Positions 1 to 10,100 of a DNA stretch of 38,450 bases are shown here, in pieces (the stretch's first letter is position 1; each line of letters opens with the position of its first letter). The position numbers and the translations under genes were made by a program. Source of the DNA: JAXGPP01 sp964436865 (GTDB taxonomy: Bacteria > Planctomycetota > Planctomycetia > Pirellulales > Thermoguttaceae); contig CAYTFK010000029.1 in NCBI GenBank assembly GCA_964436865.1, forward strand, positions 1 through 38,450. The letters are read 5' to 3'. The notes under the pieces are model-generated. The model saw only the letters and a program-made list of their open reading frames with translations. It was not told where the DNA came from and ran no database searches.

Positions 1-1
1 C

Positions 2-22
2 TGACACCCGTTGACACCCGTT
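2..22. repeat. Short tandem repeat at the left edge
   Basis: The ten-base unit TGACACCCGT occurs twice in direct succession (2-11 and 12-21), followed by a weaker third copy ending in CGCCCG near 30. It lies just beyond the broken end of the tRNA-Ser fragment. The function is unknown. It could be a protein-binding array or the remnant of a recombination site, but the array runs close to the window edge and nothing more can be seen. Confidence 0.5.
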
Positions 23-124
23 TTCGCCCGCAAGTGCACGCTAGGCGATAGTGAACACGCAAGAGGCGAAAGAGGCGTTTCGCTCGATAAAACGCGGCAT
101 TCTTGCGTTTGCGGTCTACTGTAC

Positions 125-153
125 AAAAACGGCCTTTTGACTTTCAAGACCGT
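125..153 (-). terminator. Hairpin with T tract overlapping the tRNA fragment
   Basis: On the minus strand ACGGTC (153-148) pairs with GGCCGT (134-129), with one T-G wobble. An inner TTGA/TCAA match extends the stem. Five T residues follow (129-125). This has the form of an intrinsic terminator and uses the anticodon-stem bases of the tRNA fragment as its 5' arm. It would stop transcripts arriving from the thioesterase/zinc-ribbon operon. The same fold could also be read as a P1-like helix at an intron boundary (see findings). Confidence 0.45.
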
Positions 154-180
154 CGCCTTAGACCACTCGGCCACCCATCC
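142..180 (-). pseudogene. tRNA-Ser(UGA) 5' fragment, 3' half missing
   Basis: Read on the minus strand from 180, the sequence gives a class II acceptor strand GGATGGG, then TG, a D-arm beginning GCCGAGTGG and ending AAGGC, and an anticodon arm ACGGT plus the loop CTTGAAA with anticodon TGA. This is the standard 5' half of a tRNA-Ser. The bases after the loop do not give the expected ACCGT. No T-arm (GGTTCGAATCC-like) and no CCCATCC acceptor complement occurs between 141 and the window edge. It is therefore either a truncated gene, for instance at an integration junction, or a gene interrupted by an insertion whose 3' half lies outside the window. Confidence 0.7.
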
Positions 181-205
181 TGTTGGTCGCCGCTGTCGAT
201 TCTAC

Positions 206-222
206 ACCGCCAGAGCGGCGGT
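206..222 (-). terminator. Small hairpin downstream of the zinc-ribbon gene
   Basis: ACCGCC (206-211) and GGCGGT (217-222) form a six-base-pair stem with a five-base loop, about 50 bases past the stop codon of the small minus-strand gene. There is no clear T run, so termination is only a possibility. Confidence 0.3.
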
Positions 223-274
223 ACAAACGGGGACTCCGTGCGGACTACTACATCTGGGCGGATGGGCGTCGGTG

Positions 275-481
275 TCAACGCGCGTAGTTCTCCAGAAAAC
301 CGCACTTCGGACAGCGATAGCTGACAATGCGAAAGCTTCGGCCGCCGTAGAGCATGTACTGCCAGACTTCACCTTGCACCCAGACGGTAGGGTGCACCTG
401 GCGGCCGGTGGACTCGACGATGAATCCGGCGACCATCTCGGTCTGGCACTTGGGGCAAGCAACCGTGTTTTCGGTCGGCAT
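275..481 (-). CDS. Small zinc-ribbon protein (DUF6487-like)
   Basis: This 68-residue protein has two CPKC knuckles, one near residue 9 and one near residue 58, which together would bind one zinc ion. Between them is a short beta-rich stretch with a WVQGEVW motif. Length and layout resemble the small DUF6487-type zinc-ribbon proteins; this is recognition from memory, and no reaction is known. The ATG at 481 has a good GAGGTG ribosome site seven bases upstream. It starts 12 bases after the thioesterase stop codon on the same strand, so the two are probably co-transcribed. Whether it serves the lipid cluster is not evident. Confidence 0.7.
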   Translation of the reverse strand: MPTENTVACPKCQTEMVAGFIVESTGRQVHPTVWVQGEVWQYMLYGGRSFRIVSYRCPKCGFLENYAR

Positions 482-493
482 GGCTTCACCTCT

Positions 494-1345
494 CTAATCC
501 ACATTTCTCAACTGCCGTGCAACCAGCGCGAGGACCTCGCGTTGGGAGTTCTCAAGAAAGAAGTGACCGCCGGGCAAAGTACGGCAAGTAAACGCGCCCC
601 CAGTCTGGAGACGCCACGCCGCGAGTTCCGCCATGGAAACCGTCGTGTCTTCCGCGCCGCCAAGCACGTGTATCGGACAGTCCAAGGGAAGCTCTGGCTC
701 ATAGTGGTACGTCTCAACGGTCCGCAGATCGGCACGAATTACCGGAGTGATTGCGGACATCATCTCGCGGCTTGCCTTCACCTCGGCCGGGAGATCTCCA
801 TAACGGGCCTCCAGACGTTCGATCATCTCCCCATCTGGAAGGTTGTGGAGCGGTGGCAGACGAAGCGGCAACTGCGGAGCCGGGGCTGCGGCGACCCATA
901 GGCCACAGGCCATAATTCCGATTCGGCGCAGGCTTCGGGCAACCTCAAACGCTACGAATGCCCCCATGCTGTGACCGAAAAGAGCAAATTTCCCACCTAT
1001 ATGGGGAGCTATGGCTTCAGCGGCCGCTTTAGCCAGTGGACAGAGCTGATCAAATAGCTGTTCGCGTATACGGTGCTCCCGCCCCGGCAAAAATACGGGA
1101 AGCACTGTTGCTACCTCGGCGAGCGCAGCCTGCCATGGCCGATATGCTGAGCCACCCCCTCCCGCATGGGGGAAGCAGAACAATTGCGGCTTGTTCTGCG
1201 ATACCCCTCTATTTGGCGATATCCAGTCATAACGGGTGTTCGTGATAGGAGGTTTTTGCTGTCGCAATTGATCGTGGCGGTCGATACCGTCTGAAAAGGG
1301 TTGATTATGGCCCTGTTTGCGGTTAGCTTGGGCAAGCCGGGGCAT
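494..1345 (-). CDS. Type II thioesterase (alpha/beta hydrolase)
   Basis: Type II thioesterases remove stalled or wrong acyl groups from carrier proteins of PKS and NRPS systems. The protein has the typical start LFCFPHAGGGGSAYRPW near residue 55, the nucleophile motif GHSMG (Ser about 126), an acidic residue in GGAEDTT, and a C-terminal GGHFF histidine. It lacks the membrane segments and carrier domains of other hydrolases. Family homology starts only near residue 40, so the 283-residue form from 1345 may be too long; a TTG at 1267 is an alternative start, and neither has a clear ribosome site. It diverges from the acyl-AMP ligase/PKS operon and probably serves it as an editing enzyme. Confidence 0.88.
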   Translation of the reverse strand: MPRLAQANRKQGHNQPFSDGIDRHDQLRQQKPPITNTRYDWISPNRGVSQNKPQLFCFPHAGGGGSAYRPWQAALAEVATVLPVFLPGREHRIREQLFDQLCPLAKAAAEAIAPHIGGKFALFGHSMGAFVAFEVARSLRRIGIMACGLWVAAAPAPQLPLRLPPLHNLPDGEMIERLEARYGDLPAEVKASREMMSAITPVIRADLRTVETYHYEPELPLDCPIHVLGGAEDTTVSMAELAAWRLQTGGAFTCRTLPGGHFFLENSQREVLALVARQLRNVD

Positions 1346-1730
1346 CCTTGCGGCGAGCTAAGTACTCAGCTACCATTGCACTCTACGCGCGTGGGGCCGA
1401 TGCACGCAAGGCCTTTGAGAGAGGTTGAACCTAGCTCGATTGGATTCCGGTCAACGGCGGCGGATCGTCGGTGCACCACGCCTCCGCTCGGCAGGTATGG
1501 TTGTCTGCGCAAGCTGCATCAGCTTGCGTGGCCGGGGAAGAACCCGAACGACTTCTATGGACGGCGACCTGTCGAGGATGTTCTCCGACGTTGTTTCAGA
1601 GGCCGGTTTTTGACCGAGTCTGGTCTAAGCCACATGCCGATTTCGGAACAACTTCGACGAGCAATCGATCAGCCCCGGTTGGTTCATCTGCCACAGACGA
1701 CGATTTCCAATCCGAAAGCCGCATACGCCG
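1346..1730. promoter_or_regulatory. Divergent control region between thioesterase and ligase/PKS operon
   Basis: This 385-bp gap must hold the promoters for both directions. I found no convincing sigma-70 boxes. Its clearest structure is the palindrome at 1508-1528. Open frames in this gap show no family motif and look like chance. Confidence 0.4.
1508..1528. promoter_or_regulatory. Perfect 9-bp inverted repeat, candidate operator
   Basis: CGCAAGCTG (1508-1516) and CAGCTTGCG (1520-1528) are exact reverse complements separated by CAT. It sits about 180 bp upstream of the thioesterase start and 200 bp upstream of the ligase start. A dimeric regulator binding both promoters is plausible. The alternative is an RNA hairpin; no T tract follows on either strand. 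Confidence 0.4.
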
Positions 1731-4055
1731 ATGGTCGAACCCGCTTCACGTTCGGATGATGCACCGCGCACCCTGGTGGAGTTGCTCGAGGCTCAGGCCT
1801 CTCGACGGTCAAATCGCTGCGCTTATATGTTCCGCGGCGACGATGAGAGTGAGACGAGCCTGACCTTTGCGGAACTCGATCTCCGCGCCCGAGTGATTGC
1901 GGCCACGCTGCAGAGAAACGTCTCACCCGGTGAGCGGGCGCTGCTGGTTTACCCTGCTGGCCTCGACTTCATCGCAGCGTTTTTCGGCTGCCTGTACGCC
2001 GGCGTGCTGGCGGTCCCGGCGACCTATCCGAAGCCGCGGCGCCCGCTGCCGCGGCTGTCGATGATTGCCCGCGACAGTCAGGCGACGATGGCCCTGACCA
2101 CCTCTCAGACATTGACGACGCTTGACTTGGCGCGGACCGCCCCCGAGCTTCAGGGCGTCCAGTGGGTGGCCACAGATGAACTGCATGACGCGGAGGCCGA
2201 GGGCTGGCAGCGGCCCGCGGTGGAGCCCGGCAGCCTGGCATTTCTCCAATATACGTCGGGTTCGATCAGCGACCCGAAAGGCGTCATGGTTTCGCATGCC
2301 AATCTGATGCGGAACCTGGAGATGATCCGCCGCGGATTCGATATCGGCGGCTTGTGTCCCGATCCGGCCGAAGAGAGCGGCGTCTCCTGGCTGCCGGCCT
2401 ACCACGACATGGGGCTGATTGGGGGTATTCTCGAATCGCTGTATGTCGGCGGGCAGAGCGTTCTCATGTCACCGACCGCGTTCCTGCAGCGACCGTTGCG
2501 CTGGCTGAAGGCGATTTCCGACTACCGGGCGGTGATCAGCGGCGCGCCGAACTTTGCGTATGAGCTTTGCGTGCAGAAGATTGGCCGCGAGGAACGCGAC
2601 CAGTTGGACTTGAGCAACTGGAAGCTGGCGTTCTGCGGCGCCGAGCCGATACGCGCCGAGACCATGGAGAAGTTCGCCGAGACATTTGCTCCCTGTGGTT
2701 TCCGGGCCGACGCTTTTTATCCGTGTTACGGAATGGCGGAAACGACCCTCCTTGCCGCTGGCGGGCGAGGTCCAAGCCGGCCGACGATCAAGCCGGTTAA
2801 ACGCAGCGCGCTGGCCGAGCATCGCGCCGAAGAAGCCGAGGGCGAAGAGGGAGAGCAGGTGCAGCGGCTCGTGGGATGCGGCCGGCCGCTGATGAACCAG
2901 CAGCTCATTATCGTCGATCCGGAGACGCGGCTGCGCGTCGGCCCCGATCGCGTGGGCGAGATCTGGGTACGGGGGGACAATGTCGCACGCGGCTACTGGA
3001 ACCGACCCGACGAGAACGGGGAGACGTTCGGCGCTCGACTGGCCGACACAGGGGAGGGGCCGTTTCTGCGGACGGGCGATCTTGCCTTCTTCACTCGGGG
3101 TCAGCTTTACATTGTCGGCCGGCGCAAGGAACTGATTCTGATCCGCGGCCGCAACCATTACCCGCAGGACATTGAACTCACGGCCGGCAAGGCTCACGCC
3201 GCGCTGGAATCCGGGGCGGGCGCCGCCTTTTCAGTCACCGTCGATGGCGAGGAGCGGCTGGTAGTTGTCTACGAAGTCGACCGCCAGTTCCGGCAGGCCG
3301 ATCTCGATGAAGTGATCATGCGAATCCGCCGGGCGGTCAGCGAGGAGCACGAACTGGAGGTTTACGCCGTCGTGCTCATCCGCCCCGCCAACCTGCCGCG
3401 GACCACGAGCGGCAAGGCGCAGCGGAACCTCTGTCGCCAGCGTTACCTGGATGGTCAACTCAAAGTGCTGGCTGAATGGGTGAAGCCGACGCGTCCCACC
3501 CGACGCACGGAAGCCCCGGCGGTCAAGCCGTCCAGCGGAAATGGGGCGGTGAGATTTTCCCCGTCGGGCAACGGCAATGGGCACGCCGAAAACGATCTCG
3601 GCGGTCCCGCGAAGATCCCGGCACCGCCGCTTCCCGATCTGAGCCGGCCGCTCCGTCCGGAAGAAGTCGAGCGGCTGGCAGAGCAGATTGAAGGCTGGCT
3701 CATCGAGTGGCTCCAGCAACGCGCGGGGGTCACGCCGAGCCAGATTGACCGTGATCGGCCGCTGGCGGACTACGGTCTCGACTCGCTGACGGCGGTTCAG
3801 TTGAGTCAGGAATTGGAGGACTGGCTACACGTTGAGATTACGGCGGTCGTGGCCTGGAACTATCCTACCCTGCGGGCGCTTTCCGCTTATCTGGCCCAGA
3901 CGGTCGCAGGGACTGTCTCCAGCGGCACGGATCTTGAGGAAGAGGTTCTGCCGACGGCCCAACAGAACGAATTTGAGAGGCTGCTGGCCGAAATCGAAGA
4001 CCTCAGCGACAGCGAAGTCGAGGCGGCGCTGGATCACAAGCCGCCAAGCGAGTGA
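1731..4055 (+). CDS. Fatty acyl-AMP ligase fused to acyl carrier protein (FAAL-ACP)
   Basis: The enzyme activates a fatty acid with ATP and passes it to its own carrier protein as the PKS starter. Residues 1 to about 590 are a FAAL: the P-loop YTSGSISDPKGV lies near 173, YPCYGMAETT near 328, RTGDLAF near 446 and RGRNHYPQDIE near 467. A linker rich in Pro, Ser, Gly and Asn (590-640) leads to an ACP whose GLDSLTA motif carries the phosphopantetheine serine, Ser685. The C-terminal acidic helix with EIEDLSDSEVEAAL looks like a docking segment for the next protein. The 774-residue length fits a FAAL-ACP fusion. The ATG at 1731 starts directly at family homology but has only a weak ribosome site. 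The PKS gene follows after 86 bp on the same strand. Confidence 0.92.
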   Translation: MVEPASRSDDAPRTLVELLEAQASRRSNRCAYMFRGDDESETSLTFAELDLRARVIAATLQRNVSPGERALLVYPAGLDFIAAFFGCLYAGVLAVPATYPKPRRPLPRLSMIARDSQATMALTTSQTLTTLDLARTAPELQGVQWVATDELHDAEAEGWQRPAVEPGSLAFLQYTSGSISDPKGVMVSHANLMRNLEMIRRGFDIGGLCPDPAEESGVSWLPAYHDMGLIGGILESLYVGGQSVLMSPTAFLQRPLRWLKAISDYRAVISGAPNFAYELCVQKIGREERDQLDLSNWKLAFCGAEPIRAETMEKFAETFAPCGFRADAFYPCYGMAETTLLAAGGRGPSRPTIKPVKRSALAEHRAEEAEGEEGEQVQRLVGCGRPLMNQQLIIVDPETRLRVGPDRVGEIWVRGDNVARGYWNRPDENGETFGARLADTGEGPFLRTGDLAFFTRGQLYIVGRRKELILIRGRNHYPQDIELTAGKAHAALESGAGAAFSVTVDGEERLVVVYEVDRQFRQADLDEVIMRIRRAVSEEHELEVYAVVLIRPANLPRTTSGKAQRNLCRQRYLDGQLKVLAEWVKPTRPTRRTEAPAVKPSSGNGAVRFSPSGNGNGHAENDLGGPAKIPAPPLPDLSRPLRPEEVERLAEQIEGWLIEWLQQRAGVTPSQIDRDRPLADYGLDSLTAVQLSQELEDWLHVEITAVVAWNYPTLRALSAYLAQTVAGTVSSGTDLEEEVLPTAQQNEFERLLAEIEDLSDSEVEAALDHKPPSE

Positions 4056-4141
4056 GAGGCTCCAACGCCGACAGTCTGCCGCCGGTGCAGGCGGCAAAAT
4101 CCGACCGGTCTTGATCGGAGCCTCAAGGGACGGGATTGCCG

Positions 4142-7100
4142 ATGTCCGAGTTATCCCAGCGACTGGCTAACTTGTCGCCAGCCAAGCGACGGCTATTGGA
4201 ACAGCGTCTCCAGCAGAAGACCGAGGTCGCGGAGCCGATCGCCATCGTCGGTATGGGTTGCCGGTTGCCCGGTGCCGAGAACCTCGAGACCTACTGGCAA
4301 GTCATTGCGGAGGGAATCGACTGCATCAGCGAGGTCCCACCCGAACGCTGGGACATCGACGAGCTGTACGATCCCAATCCTGATGCGCCCGGTAAGATGA
4401 ACACCCGCTGGGGCGGTTTTTTGGGCAATCCCCGGCTGTTCGATCCCCTGTTCTTCGGAATCACGCCGCGCGAGGCCAGCAAGATGGACCCGCAGCAGCG
4501 GGTCGTGCTGGAAGTGGCGTGGGAGGCGATGGAACGGGGCGGCCTGGCACCCGAGCGGCTGGCCGGCACCAACACGGGCGTGTTCATCGGCATCGGCGGC
4601 ACCGATTACTCCAAGGCGCCGGCGCATCTGGACAACTATCTCGAACACATCGATGCCTACGGCGGCACTGGTAATGCGCTGAGCATCGCCGCCAACCGAC
4701 TTTCCTATCTCCTGGATTTGCACGGGCCGAGCCTGGCTGTCGATACGGCCTGTTCTTCGGCACTGGTGTGCGTGCACCTGGCGGTTAGCAGTCTGCGCAG
4801 CCATGAATGCGATGCGGCCCTGGCCGGCGGCGTGAACATGATCCTGACGCCGGAAACGTCGATCGCCTTCTCCACGGCCCACATGCTTTCGCCTGACGGC
4901 AAGTGCCGGCCGTTCGATGCCTCGGCCAACGGCTACGTCCGCGGCGAAGGCTGCGGTATCGTCGTCCTCAAACGCCTTACCGATGCCATCGCGGCAGGCG
5001 ATCGCGTCTTTGCCGTGATCCGCGGCACGGCCATCAATCAGGATGGCCGCACGTCGGGCATCACGGCGCCCAACGGCCTGCTGCAGCAGGCTGTCGTCCG
5101 CGCGGCGCTGGCCAACTCCGGCTTGGGCCCGGAAAGAGTCAGCTATATCGAGGCGCATGGCACCGGCACGCCGCTCGGCGATCCGATTGAGGTGCAGGCG
5201 CTGGCCAAGGTCTTCCGGCAGAATGCTCCGACTGACCCTCCGGTGTACCTGTCGTCGGTCAAGGCCAACATCGGACATCTGGAAACAGCTTCGGGCATTG
5301 CCGGCCTGATCAAAGTCGTGCTGCTGATGCAGCACGGGCGAATCCCGCCCCAACTGCACCTCGATAAGATCAATCCGAACATCTCTCTCAGCGGCACCCG
5401 GCTGCAGATTCCCGCCCGATCAGTCCCGTGGAAATCGGTCGGCGCTACCCGAGTAGCCGGCGTGAGCTCGTTTGGGTTTGGCGGCACCAACGCCCATGTG
5501 GTGGTCGAGGAGTCGGTGCACACAGAGCCCGCGGCTGTGAAGTCCGACCGCCCGCTTCATATGCTTCCCCTGTCGGCGAAAACCGAGACAGCGCTCGCGA
5601 ACCTGGCGGGCCGGTATGCCGAGTACATCGACGCGCATCCGGAAGCGGCGCTGCCCGACATCTGCCATACCGCCGCCGCGGGGCGCTCGCATTTCAACCG
5701 CCGGCTTGCCGCCGTAGCCGCAACTCGCGACCAGCTCAGGGACCAACTGGCGGCGGTCCGCGATGGCCGCGCGGCCGAGGGAGTCAAGAAGGGCCAGGTA
5801 AAGATTGTCACCCGGCCGAAGATCGCTTTCCTGTTCACCGGGCAGGGATCGCAATATGTCGGCATGGGCCGGCGGCTGTTTGACACGCAACCCGTGTTTC
5901 GCGAAACGCTTCAGCAGTGCGACGCAATCCTGCGAGAGCATCTGGAACAACCGCTCGTTTCGGTGCTCTACCCCGAATCCGGGCAGTCGCCACTCGACGA
6001 GACGGCCTACACGCAACCGGCACTGTTTGCCCTGGAGTATTCGCTTGCCACTCTCTGGCGATCCTGGGGAATCGAACCCGATGTGCTCCTTGGCCACAGC
6101 GTGGGCGAGTACGTCGCGGCGTGCATCGCCGGGGTATTTGGCCTGGAAGACGGCTTGCGGTTGATCGCCCACCGTTCACGGCTCATGCAGGCTTTGCCGC
6201 ACAACGGTTTGATGGCGGTGATCTTCGCTGCCGAAAGCCGTGTGGCCGATGCGGTCCGTTCCCGCGAGGAATGCGTGGCGATTGCGGCGGCCAACGGGCC
6301 CGAGAATACGGTCGTCTCGGGCGAAGCCGGTTCGGTGCGGCGGCTGGTCGAGGAGTTCGAAGCCGCTGGCGTCGGCACTCGGCTGTTGACCGTCTCGCAT
6401 GCCTTTCATTCCCCGCTCATGGAGCCGATGCTCGACGAGTTCGAGCGGCTCGCGGGAGAAATTCACTTTGAGCGACCGCGGATTCCCATTGCCTCGAACC
6501 TCACCGGGCAATTGATGCCGGATGCGCCGCCTGAACCGCAGTATTGGCGGCAGCATATCCGCAACACGGTGCGGTTCGCCGACGGAATGCGAACGCTGGC
6601 CGCCCAGTCGCCGCACGTGATGCTCGAGGTCGGCCCGACCGCGAGCCTGCTGGGGATGGGACGCCGGGTGATCACCGATTTTGCCGGGTCCTGGCTGGCT
6701 TCATTGCGCCCCGGACACGACGACTGGAGGGCAGTGCTCAGCAGCCTCAGCGAGCTTTACCTGCTCGGCGCAAAAGTCGACTGGCCGGCCTTCGATCGAC
6801 CATGGCCGCGACGCCGATTGTCGTTGCCCACCTATCCTTTTGAACGAGTGCCGCTCTGGTTCGACGACGGCCGGCCCGGACGGCGAAGGACATTCGGCAC
6901 ATCTGCCGGAAGCCATGGAGCATCGGTACATCCATTGCTCGGAGGGCCGGTTCCCACGGCGTTGGGAACCACGCTCTTTGAGTCGCGGTTCAGCAGCCAC
7001 ACGCCGCGTTATCTCATCGATCACCAGGTGCAGGGCTCTCCGGTCACTCCGGCAGCGGCCTACATCGAGTTGGCGCTGGCCGCCGCGCGCCAGTCGTTTG

Positions 7101-10100
7101 GCGAGGGTGAACACGTCGTGGAAGACATTGCCATTCAGCAGGCAATGTTCCTGCCCCAAGGTGCCCAGCGCATCGTACAGACAACGCTGTCGCCGGAAAC
7201 GGGCGGCCAGCGGATGTTCGAGGTACATAGCACCCTGGCCGAAAACGCCGACGGCAAGTATCACTGGACCATGCACGCCTGCGGCACGGTCCGCCATGCC
7301 GGAAGTTTGGATGCGGCGTCGACCGACCGCCGGGTAGACCTGGTCGCCGTCCGCGAACGCCTGAGCGACGGCCGGACTCGCGAAGCGTTTTACCGCGAGA
7401 TGGCCGCGCGCGGACTGAACTACGGGCCCGCATTTCAGGTCCTCGACAGTCTCCGCCGCGGCGAAGGCGAAGCGTTTGCCGAAGTGCGACTTCCCGACGA
7501 CGTCGCCAGGGAATCGTCCCGCTATCGGCTGCATCCGGCTCTTTTGGACGGCTGCTTCCAGTCGATGGCGGGCGTCGTGCCGCTGGAGTCGGACGGCAGC
7601 CTAAGTCCATACACGTACATGCCGGTTCACGTGCGTCGGATTCGCGTCTACGGTCCACCCGTCGAACGGATGTTCTGCCGCGCGATCCGCACGTCGGAGT
7701 CGACCGGCCCGAGCCCGGAGATGGTAGAAGGCGATGTGCAACTCCTCGACCAGGAAGGCCGCATCCTGGCGGAGCTTGCCGGTGTCCGTGTGCAGCGACT
7801 CGGTCGTGCCGCCAGTCAGACGCGGGAAGCGGATGTCCGCGACTGGCTGTACCGGGTCGACTGGCAGCCTCAACCGCTCAGCACCGGAGCTTCGATCGCT
7901 CGAAATGCAGCTTCCCCGTGGGTTGTCCTGGCCGACGATTCGGGAGTCGGTTCGCAGCTTGCCTCGCGCCTTCGTGAAGAAGGTCAAGAGTGCGTCATTG
8001 TCTCGCCGGGCAAGGGGCTTTCTGCGAGCGACTCTTCAGGCCGTTTCACTGTCGATCCCCTCCGTGGCGACGACTACCGTGAGTTGTTCGATCGATTGTT
8101 GTCCGCCGGCGCCACTCCAAGGGGCATCATTCACCTCTGGAGCCTGGACCTCGGCGAGCCCACCGCCGGCTTCGATTCCGATTGCTCCCGCCGCCTGGGT
8201 TGTGCAAGCGCGCTACAACTGATCCAGCAGCTTGCCCGCACGCGTTTCACCCGGCCGCCTCAGTTGTGGCTCGTCACCCAAGGCGCTCAGCCGGTTACCG
8301 AGATGGAGGCGACCGCCTTTGCCCAGAGCCCGCTCTGGGGTCTCGGCCGCGTCGCCGCCCTGGAACACCCGGAAATGCGGTGCCGACTGGTCGATCTTGA
8401 TCCGTCGGTCAAATCCCACGACGCGGCAGGAACGCTGCTCGAGGAAATCGCAGCGGCCGGCGACGAAGACCAGATTGCCTTCCGCAGCGGTCAGCGATTT
8501 GTGGCCCGCCTTGTGCCCGCCCCGGAATTGGCGCCCAAGGAAGATCTGTCGAGTTCCGGATTGCCCGCTGCCGGATCGGGCGCCTACCGCCTGCGGTTGC
8601 GGACTCCGGGCAGTTTCGATTCGCTGTGGTACGAACCGACCGGCCGCCGCCAGCCGGGGCCCGGCCAGGTGGAAATCGAGGTTCGTGCCGCCGGCTTGAA
8701 CTTCAGCGACGTCCTCAAAGCGATGGGGCTCTATCCCGGCATCAAGGACGAGATCGTCCCGCTGGGCATTGAATGTTCGGGGACTGTCACCGCCGTTGGC
8801 GAAGGCGTCACTCGCTTCGGGGTTGGTGACGAGGTGATGGGAGTCGCTCCCTACAGTTTCGCTTCGCACGCCGTCACCGCCGAGTATGCCCTCGTCCACC
8901 GCCCTTCACGACTGGCCGACGACGAAGCCTGCACCATTCCCATCACTTTCCTCACGGCCTACTATGGCCTGGTGCACTTGGCGCATCTGGCACCGGGCGA
9001 ACGCGTGTTGATTCATGCCGGCGCCGGAGGGGTTGGACTGGCAGCCATACAGATTGCACAGCAGATCGGCGCCCAGGTCTTTTGCACGGCGGGGAGTGAC
9101 GCCAAGCGCGACTATCTCCGCTCGCTCGGCGTCGAGCATGTCTTCAGCTCACGCTCGCTCGATTTCGCCGCGGAGATTCTCCGAGTCACAAATCGGGAAG
9201 GAGTCGACGTGGTGCTCAACTCGCTTCCCGGCGACGCGATCGCCCGGAGCCTCTCCGTTCTGCGGGCGTACGGCCGCTTCCTCGAAATCGGCAAGACCGA
9301 CATCTACCAGAACCGGATGATCGGGCTGCTCCCCTTCCAGGATAACCTCTCGTACTTTGCGATCGATCTGGATCGCATGCTGCGGCAACGGCCCGACGCC
9401 ATCCGCCGGCTGTTCGCTGAGGTGATGACCCACTTTGAATCCGGCGCGTACCAGCCCTTGGCGCTTACGCTGTTTCCCGTGGCCGATACGGTGGGCGCAT
9501 TCCGCTATATGGCCCAGCGGAAGAACATCGGCAAAGTGGTCGTGTCGCTCGAGCGATCGGTCGCCTCCGACCACTCCCCAGGGGACACCAGGCCGGTGCG
9601 GCCCGACGGCACGTACCTGATCACGGGCGGTCTGGGTGCGCTGGGCCTTGGCGTTGCCCGTTGGCTTGCCGAGCAAGGTGCCGGCCATCTCGTGCTCCTC
9701 GGGCGCAGCGCCCCGCAAGGCGATGCGGCCACGGCGGTCGATGAACTCCGCCGCACAGGCGCGGTAGTGTCCGTGGTCCGCGGCGATGTTGCCGATCCCG
9801 CATCGCTCAGGGACGCGCTCAACCAAATTCCCCAAGGATTCCCGCCGCTGCGCGGCGTGGTTCACGCCGCGGGCGTGCTGGCCGACGGTCTGCTCTTTGA
9901 AATGGATCTGGAGCGATTCGAGCGGCCGCTGGCGCCGAAGATCGCCGGAGCCTGGAATCTCCACGCCGCTACGGCCGGCGCACCGCTCGACTTCTTCGTA
10001 CTCTTTTCCTCGGTGGCCTCGGTGCTCGGTTCGCCCGGACAGGGAAACTACGCCGCCGGCAATGCTTTTCTCGACAGCTTCGCCCACTGGCGCCGTGCGC

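Noticed and set aside
11..901. 296-residue open frame on the plus strand
   Set aside because: It runs antisense through the thioesterase, the zinc-ribbon gene and the tRNA fragment, and has no family motif. It is a by-product of high G+C content.
1301..1863. Overlapping frames on the plus strand in the thioesterase/FAAL gap
   Set aside because: Low-complexity Arg-rich translations, no ribosome site and no recognisable domain; they overlap the start of the FAAL gene.
4193..5359. Long antisense frames under the PKS, gltB and other large genes
   Set aside because: They mirror the codon bias of the true gene on the other strand and show no motif.
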